This document shows, piece after piece, positions 1 through 5,178 of a DNA stretch of 5,178 nucleotides. Within the stretch, counting starts at the first letter, position 1, and each line of letters starts with the position of its first letter. The stretch is from NCBI GenBank assembly GCA_964614245.1, contig CAZTKU010000199.1, forward strand, positions 1 to 5,178, given 5' to 3'. The notes beneath the pieces are model-generated. The model ran no database searches, had not been told where the DNA came from, and saw only the letters and a list, made by a program, of their open reading frames with translations. The position numbers were made by a program, and so were the translations under genes. The stretch is from VGWB01 sp964614245 (GTDB taxonomy: Bacteria > Bacteroidota > Ignavibacteria > UBA10030).

Positions 1-1840
1 CATCCAAATAGGTCGTGATTTCAAATTGTCCCTCTCCGAGAAAGCCTAGCTGAATTTCAAAATCTCGAGGTGTCCAGTCCGTCATCGAGCCGATGAACCA
101 GTCGCCTCCTTTCTTGCGGGCAACGGTGAGATATTCTCCGACCCTGGCGTTCACTGCGTGTGTCTCATCCCAGACAGTCGGAACGGCAGAGAGAAACTCC
201 ATCACCTCCGGTTCTTTCATGTAGTTGGATGGGCAATCGCAGAGCATCTGCAGAGGGCTCTCGTAGACAACGTACATTGCCAGCTGATGACATCGCGTAC
301 CCTGACTCATCGGCTTGTTGAAAATAGGCCTGAAATTGTCCCTCGTGGCGTTGATCATGGCGCCGGGTGTGAAGTCCATTGCTCCCGCGAACATACGCGT
401 GAAAGGCAACGTTACATCGTGCTTTGGCGTGATGTCGGCAGACCACTTGCTATTCTCCAGGCCTCGCACGCCTTCCCGGGTCAGAACGTTTGGATACGTC
501 CTGCTCAGACCTGTGGGCTTGTACGACCCATGGAAATCCACGAGCAAGTGGCGCTTTGCCGCTTCTTGTGCGACCTTCTCGTAATAGTTTACCATGAGTT
601 GATCGTCACGCTGCATGAAGTCCACCTTGATGCCCTTCGCTCCCCATCGCGCAAACTGATCCAGAGCTTCGGTCATCCGATCATCGAGTGCCTTCCAGAC
701 CACCCACAAGATAATGCCAACGTTCTTTTGCTTCGCGTGGGTGAAGAGTTCCTCAATGTTCATCTCAGGATTGACCTGGAAAAGATCGGAGGGCTTCGAC
801 CATCCTTCATCGAGAATGATGTACTCCAGACCGTATTGTGAGGCGAAATCAATGTAGTATTTGTACGTTTGAGTGTTGATGCCGGACCTGAAGTCAACGC
901 CATAGACATTGTTCGCATTCCACCAGTCCCACGCCACTTTTCCTGGCTTGATCCATGACGTCTCCTTGAGCTTCAATGGGCTGCCGAGACGGTAGACAAT
1001 ATCATTCTCAATCAGGTCGCCATCCTTTTCAGCGATCGCGAACACACGCCAGGGAAATTCGCGCGTGCCTTTCGTTTTGGCAATGTACTCCGCTGCCTTT
1101 GTGACTCTGACCGTCCTGTCCCCTACCATTTGCTCCTCGAGAGGGTAAGGAGGGAATTTTGACAGCAGCGATGCCTGCGCTCTCCCGCTTCCACGGAGAT
1201 AGAGTCCGGGATAGTCGAGCAAGTCCGCCTCGGTGATTGCGAGTTTGAGCCCATTGGGTTTGACCAGAAGTGCCGGAAGACAGCACATTTGCGTGTCGGC
1301 AATCTCTTGCACCGCCAGGAACTTGTAGAGTCGCTCCGAATGGGAAAGAAAGCTCGTTTCCTCAGGGAAGTAGATTGAATCGCCCGGAGAGGCGTTCACC
1401 GTGACCTCCTCGTGAGCAACGATGATGTCACCCGGAAGACCGGTGAAGAATCGATACGCTACGCCATCATCGTATGCGCGCAATTTCAACCCGTAGTCTC
1501 CTTTGAAGTGGATGGTCAGTTCATTGAAGACATCCGGAATCACCTTTCGCTTTTCGGGAACAGGGGGGACAATCGCCTCCGCCACCGATCGTGTGGCCGT
1601 TCGTCTGACAACCGGTTCTGCTCCCAATATGCGGTTCTGGTCAAGCACGAGCGACACCGGAGATGGTGCGATAACTTGCTGCCCGTCATGACTGACCGAG
1701 AAGAGGATTTTCTCTGCGAGATCAATCCTTGCTTCGATCTTCTTTCCCGGCGAAACGACCCGAAATGGACCCTTCTGAGCTAGACCGAAATGGTTGTTCG
1801 CAACAAGCCCAGCAAGAATGAGAATTGTCAATCGTGTCAT
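1..1840 (-). CDS. GH97 glycoside hydrolase, retaining type (alpha-galactosidase / beta-L-arabinopyranosidase-like), 3' end cut by window
   Basis: 613 codons are visible from the ATG at 1840, and the frame stays open to the left edge. Characterised GH97 enzymes are roughly 650-740 residues, so perhaps 50-70 residues are missing. Residues 1-21 form a signal peptide (MTR, a hydrophobic run, then GLA before Q22) with no lipobox Cys, so the enzyme is probably periplasmic or secreted. An N-terminal beta-sandwich is followed by the family signature FPWRVFAIAEKDGDLIEND (262-280). The TIM barrel then begins with AWDWWN (303-308), followed by ILDEGW (342-347), KVDFM (D407), HGSYKPTGL (H437, G438) and REGVRGLE (E456, E462). 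The segment MTDWTPRDFEIQLGFLGEG starts the C-terminal sheet. In family terms, Asp in KVDF plus Gly instead of Glu in the HG motif marks the retaining subgroup, with D407 the likely nucleophile and E462 the likely acid/base. Known retaining members act on alpha-galactosides or beta-L-arabinopyranosides; which applies here is not decidable. It lies downstream of, and on the same strand as, the rhamnosidase gene. Confidence 0.95.
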   Translation of the reverse strand, partial: MTRLTILILAGLVANNHFGLAQKGPFRVVSPGKKIEARIDLAEKILFSVSHDGQQVIAPSPVSLVLDQNRILGAEPVVRRTATRSVAEAIVPPVPEKRKVIPDVFNELTIHFKGDYGLKLRAYDDGVAYRFFTGLPGDIIVAHEEVTVNASPGDSIYFPEETSFLSHSERLYKFLAVQEIADTQMCCLPALLVKPNGLKLAITEADLLDYPGLYLRGSGRAQASLLSKFPPYPLEEQMVGDRTVRVTKAAEYIAKTKGTREFPWRVFAIAEKDGDLIENDIVYRLGSPLKLKETSWIKPGKVAWDWWNANNVYGVDFRSGINTQTYKYYIDFASQYGLEYIILDEGWSKPSDLFQVNPEMNIEELFTHAKQKNVGIILWVVWKALDDRMTEALDQFARWGAKGIKVDFMQRDDQLMVNYYEKVAQEAAKRHLLVDFHGSYKPTGLSRTYPNVLTREGVRGLENSKWSADITPKHDVTLPFTRMFAGAMDFTPGAMINATRDNFRPIFNKPMSQGTRCHQLAMYVVYESPLQMLCDCPSNYMKEPEVMEFLSAVPTVWDETHAVNARVGEYLTVARKKGGDWFIGSMTDWTPRDFEIQLGFLGEGQFEITTYLD

Positions 1841-1848
1841 AATCAAGG

Positions 1849-1854
1849 CCCCTC
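1849..1854 (-). promoter_or_regulatory. Shine-Dalgarno site of the GH97 gene
   Basis: Read on the minus strand, GAGGGG lies 8 bases before the ATG at 1840. This fixes the start, as does the signal peptide that begins directly at that Met. The ATG at 1854-1856, which overlaps this site, is in another frame. I see no convincing sigma-70 or Bacteroidetes -33/-7 promoter in the short gap upstream. Confidence 0.7.
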
Positions 1855-1889
1855 ATGTATTGTCTGATAATCAATTGTGACGGTTGGTA

Positions 1890-1920
1890 AGTCCCACGCA
1901 CCTTTGACGTGCGCGGGACT
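1890..1920 (-). terminator. Strong intergenic hairpin after the rhamnosidase gene (no T-tract)
   Basis: The arms at 1909-1920 (AGTCCCGCGCAC on the minus strand) and 1890-1901 (GTGCGTGGGACT) pair over 12 positions with one G-T wobble, around the 7-base loop GTCAAAG. The 5' arm starts 9 bases after the stop codon ending at 1930. The minus strand continues TTACCAACCGTC, so the T-run of a classic intrinsic terminator is absent. It could be a weak or partial terminator, or an RNA 3'-end stabiliser that sets different levels for the two genes. The stem is seen directly; its role is inferred. Confidence 0.5.
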
Positions 1921-1929
1921 GCACTTGGA

Positions 1930-4900
1930 TCACTCAATCACGATCTCATCGACAGCCAACCAGGCGCTTTGTCCCTTCTCCTCATGCCACTCGGGGCATT
2001 TTCCCACATTCCGTGCGACAATCTTTGCGTACCGCCCGATTTTCGGTTGAATGTCCTTCTTGAAGGTCTTGATGAACGCCGTCGGATTCTTTTCAATCGC
2101 ATTCTCGAACGTTGAAACCCGTTGATAGTCTTTTCCGTTTTCGGAGAGCAAGAACTCAATCTTCGACGGGAGAAAGACTCTCACGCTTTGATGATGGAGA
2201 AAATTCACTGCGAGAGAATGTACCGGGATCACCGATCCTAAATCAATAACTGCCTCCAGATCGGCTCCATCAAATCCCTGCCATTCTGGATCCACATGAT
2301 CCAATGTCGCGAGTTTTCCGTTCACCAAGCCAGCATCGCCGCCTCCGGGGTGCCTCGCACTGTAGGGGTGTGAATAGCCCACACGTCTGCCGAATCCTTT
2401 GTGAGTCAGAATCAGGTTGGGGAATTGTCTGCTTGTCGAACCATCATCAGTGAATATGAAGCGCGCCGTTGAAGGGAAGCTCGACCTTAGACCCTCTTTG
2501 CGCGTCTTTGCTGTCACCGTTGTATTCTGACGAATCAAGAACGGACCCGCATACAACGTGGCCGGTTCTGAGCCGTCAAGAGAGTAGTACGTAGTGCCGT
2601 TGGGATGAGATGATTCGATGGATATCTTCAGATTTCCACTTGGATCAAGTTCCTGTGCGTGGATGATCGTCGGTTTGACCGCAAACGGCTGGGACTCCTT
2701 CTTTGAATACTCCGAGACAAAATCATAGCTCCCGGACAAAACTTCATACACTACGGCATTTTCCTCGATCCGAAGAAATGTCACGCCCTCAGCACGCCCG
2801 GCATCCGAACCACTTTCTTTGATACTGCTCCTGTTTTTCGTCGGAACGTAGACATGGGCCAAAGCATTTGGAGGGATTTCAACGTGTAGAGATAGAATGC
2901 CGTCGTCGACCCTCCACTCGGTGACGATGTCTCCGCAAAGAGAATGATACTTACCCCTCGCCCAGGTCAAGCTGCCCCCGATCTGCGGATGAATGACGAA
3001 TTCCTGGAAGCCGGGATGTTTTTCCTTTCGCTGAATCCCGAGTATGTGAGCGTACATCCATTCTCCGACTGATCCGATGGCATAGTGGTTGAACGAATTC
3101 ATGCCGGGGTCCTGAAATCCCCGCCCCTTGACATATCCGTCCCACCGCTCCCATACGGTTGTGGCCCCCTGGTCGATCTGATAAAGCCATGATGGAAACC
3201 GGTGGCTCTCCAAGAGTTGGTACGCGATATCGGCATGTCCCCAGCGAACCAATTCGTGCATCATCCGGATCGTTGAAAGGAATCCGGTTGAGATTCGGAA
3301 GTCGTAGTCCGCGATGGAGCTCAGCATATGCTCAACGGCTTTCCTGCGAAGATCCTCCGGCAACAACTCGAATCCTAGTGCAAGGGCATAACCCGCTTGC
3401 GTATTGGTCTTCATGTATCCTTCCTTGCTGACAAACTCACTCAGGAAAGCGCTTCGAATCTCAGCCGCGAGTCTTGCATAGGATTGCGCGTCCTCATCGT
3501 AGCCAAGCACCTTCGCCATTTCGGCAAGGATTTGCGTCGAGAGCGCAAAATGCATTGTGTTGAAGGTACAATGAGGAACCTGTCCACCTGTCTTCGGGTA
3601 GCCTTCTGCCACGATCGTGTTGCCGTTGAGCCAGTCTCCATACATATTCCCGACGGATTCGGTCCAGATCAGATTTGGATTTTGAGAATGAACGTAATCA
3701 ATAAAGCGCTTCGCGGAGGCGTAGTGCTTCCTGAGGAGACGCGTGTCACCGTAGTTCTGATACATTCGCCATGGCACTATCACGCCGGCGTCCGCCCAGG
3801 CAGGCGCATTGTAGAAAGGAAGATAACTGGGGATAGGAGCGACATCTGGATACCTTCCATCCGGATGCTGGGCATCACGAATGTCCTGCGTCCATTTCGA
3901 ATAGAAAGCGGCCATATCACAGTTGTAGATGGCCGTCTGGGNNNNNNNNNNNNNNNNNNNNNNNNNNNNNNNNNNNNNNNNNNNNNNNNNNNNNNNNNNN
4001 NNNNNNNNNNNNNNNNNNNNNNNNNNNNNNNNNNNNNNNNNACATAACGGAAGCCGTGATACGTGAAGCGAGGCTCGTAGGTCTGCTCACCTTTCCCATC
4101 CGCAACGAACTTGTCGGTCTGGGTTGCCTTCCGCAGGTTCTCAATGTAGAGTCGCCCATCCTCGGACAACATCTCACCGTGTCGAATCGTGATCTCCCTC
4201 CCTTCTGCTTCATCGATTTTCACGGCACACCATCCGACCATGTTCTGGCCCATATCAAAAATGTATGTCCCTTTGGTTGGCTCTGTCACTGCTAGGGGTT
4301 TCAGGTCTTCAACTGTGCGGACGGGCTCATTCATCTGCGCAACAAGCGCTGCTGACGGTGAAGGATAGACGGACGCCTGCTCCCATCGTGCATCATCGTA
4401 GCCCGGACGCTCCCAGCCCTTTGGTGCTTTCCTGCTGTCATAGGTTTCACCCAGATAGATGTCAGCCGAACGAACAGGTCCATCCGGATTGACTCGCCAG
4501 CTTTCGTCTGAGACGACGTGCATTGTCTGCCCGTCTGCAGTCTCGATCTCCAACTGAAGAATCAGCCTTCGGTCGAGTGAGCTGTAAATCTTTCCTCGAT
4601 TTGCGACGAGATCCGAGAAGCATCCCACCGCGCCGACGTACCATCCGTCGGCCAGCATCGCAGACAGCACATTACCCCCCGCGGCTATCAAGCCGGTCAC
4701 ATCATACGATTGATACTGAATGCGGTCTTGATAGTCCGTCCATTCAGGCGCCAAAACGTGATCCCCGACTCTTCTGCCGTTCAGATGCACCTCATACAAA
4801 CCAAGAGCGGTGACGAACATCGTTGCTCGCACGATCTGTTTGTCGCTGATGAAGGTTTTTCGCAGCATCGGAGAGGGAGCCATCAGTCTCGCGACGCTGT

Positions 4901-5178
4901 CCTTTTGCTGGTCGCCTGTCAGGGTAATTGGCTGCGCGCCGATCCATTTTGCCGTCCAGTCACTGCTCTGCAATAACCCCATTGACCAATGCGCCTGCTC
5001 GCTCCACGCGGAGACCGCGCCGTCTTTGTCCCAGATCCTGACTTTCCAGTAACACCTTCTCCTCGAGGTCAACAGCTTGCCGTTGTATTCGATCTGGTTT
5101 GACCGACTCGATGCAATCTGCCCGCTATCCCACAAATCTCCCTCGTCCGCACTGAGCTTTTTCTCGCTGCTCGCGACG
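1930..5178 (-). CDS. GH78-type alpha-L-rhamnosidase with C-terminal hexosaminidase-C-like and F5/8C modules; 5' end cut by window, internal assembly gap
   Basis: This enzyme is predicted to hydrolyse terminal alpha-L-rhamnose from polysaccharides or glycosides by an inverting mechanism. The frame is open from the right edge (5177) to the gap and again from the gap to the TGA at 1930-1932; about 379 and 670 codons are visible. Modules in order: an N-terminal Ig-like domain (about 5177-4960, CYWKVRIWDKDG and AWSEQAHW); the rhamnosidase N-terminal carbohydrate-binding-like domain (about 4870-4370, YEVHLNGRRVGDHVLAPEWT and ADGWYVG); a beta domain (about 4310-4042, IFDMGQNMVGW and TYHGFRYV); the (alpha/alpha)6 catalytic barrel (3941 to about 3040), with TAIYNCDMAAFYSKW, WADAGVIVPW, GDWLNG, GATTVWERWDG and NSFNHYAIGSVGEWMY; and the rhamnosidase C-terminal sheet (about 3035-2700). 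Glu at 3148-3150 in TTVWERW is the likely general base. The usual catalytic-acid motif falls in the gap. The tail holds YYSLDGSEP (about 2680-2445) and a discoidin-like domain (about 2340-1933, WQGFDGADLEAVIDLG and CPEWHEEKG). The start codon and any signal peptide are outside the window; a TTG at 5135 is internal to the Ig domain, not the start. Confidence 0.95.
3942..4041. other. Assembly gap (100 Ns) inside the rhamnosidase gene
   Basis: There are exactly 100 unknown bases, the customary placeholder for a gap of unknown size. To the right the gene reads TYHGFRYV up to the gap. To the left it resumes as QTAIYNCDMAAF straight out of the gap, with no stop in frame. The two frames join only if the true gap length is 2 modulo 3, whereas 100 is 1 modulo 3, so the real size differs. 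From memory of GH78 proteins, about 80-90 residues normally separate these two motifs, so about 240-270 bases are expected. Confidence 0.95.

Noticed and set aside
158..841. A 227-codon open frame on the plus strand.
   Set aside because: It lies entirely antisense to the GH97 barrel, whose motifs (AWDWWN, LDEGW, KVDFM) are unmistakable. The antisense translation shows no recognisable domain, and its openness follows from the codon composition of the real gene.
1865..1877. Short near-palindrome TGATAATCA overlapping CAATTG in the AT-rich stretch before the GH97 start, considered as an operator.
   Set aside because: It is too short and AT-rich to stand out from chance, there is no second copy in the window and no regulator gene nearby.
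2934..3190. Small minus-strand open frames overlapping the rhamnosidase gene in other frames, considered as overlapping genes.
   Set aside because: They have no own ribosome binding site or domain and lie wholly inside conserved GH78 coding sequence.
3780..3941. Apparent continuation of the upstream rhamnosidase fragment on the left side of the gap, in the same frame as the right-hand part.
   Set aside because: This frame is open only by chance because the 100-N placeholder shifts the phase. The true continuation is the other frame, which reads QTAIYNCDMAAFYSKW immediately after the gap and matches the GH78 barrel.
3397..4047. A 216-codon plus-strand open frame running into the N gap.
   Set aside because: It is antisense to the rhamnosidase catalytic domain, its end consists of unknown bases, and the encoded sequence resembles no family.

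Overview
The window carries two convergent-free, same-strand (minus) genes for secreted-type carbohydrate-active enzymes, both cut by a window edge. Reading in the direction of transcription (right to left), the first is a large multi-modular GH78-type alpha-L-rhamnosidase (5178 to 1930; start codon lies beyond the right edge). It is followed after 89 bases by a GH97 glycoside hydrolase (1840 to 1; stop codon lies beyond the left edge). Nothing on the plus strand looks like a real gene: its open frames are shadows of these two. There are no RNA genes, mobile elements, CRISPR arrays or long repeats.

The rhamnosidase gene is interrupted by exactly 100 Ns (3942-4041). This is an assembly placeholder, and the reading frames on its two sides do not agree with a 100-base spacing. 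The hidden stretch is where the family carries its catalytic-acid motif. After the usual GH78 domains the protein continues with about 250 extra residues: a chitobiase/hexosaminidase C-terminal-like Ig module and then an F5/8 type C (discoidin/CBM32-like) module, an uncommon tail for a rhamnosidase.

The GH97 enzyme has a signal peptide and, by motif alignment from memory, the retaining (alpha-galactosidase-like) active site rather than the inverting SusB-type one. A strong 12-bp hairpin without a T-tract sits just after the rhamnosidase stop codon, and a clear Shine-Dalgarno sequence precedes the GH97 start.

Together the genes suggest part of a glycan-utilisation locus that removes terminal rhamnose and galactose (or beta-L-arabinopyranose) from plant or microbial polysaccharides or glycosides. 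GH97 enzymes and this C-terminal module pair are most familiar from Bacteroidetes and related environmental phyla. The roughly 50% GC content and the good Shine-Dalgarno site would also fit a less-studied relative. The N gap suggests a draft or metagenome assembly. The window does not allow a firmer taxonomic call.
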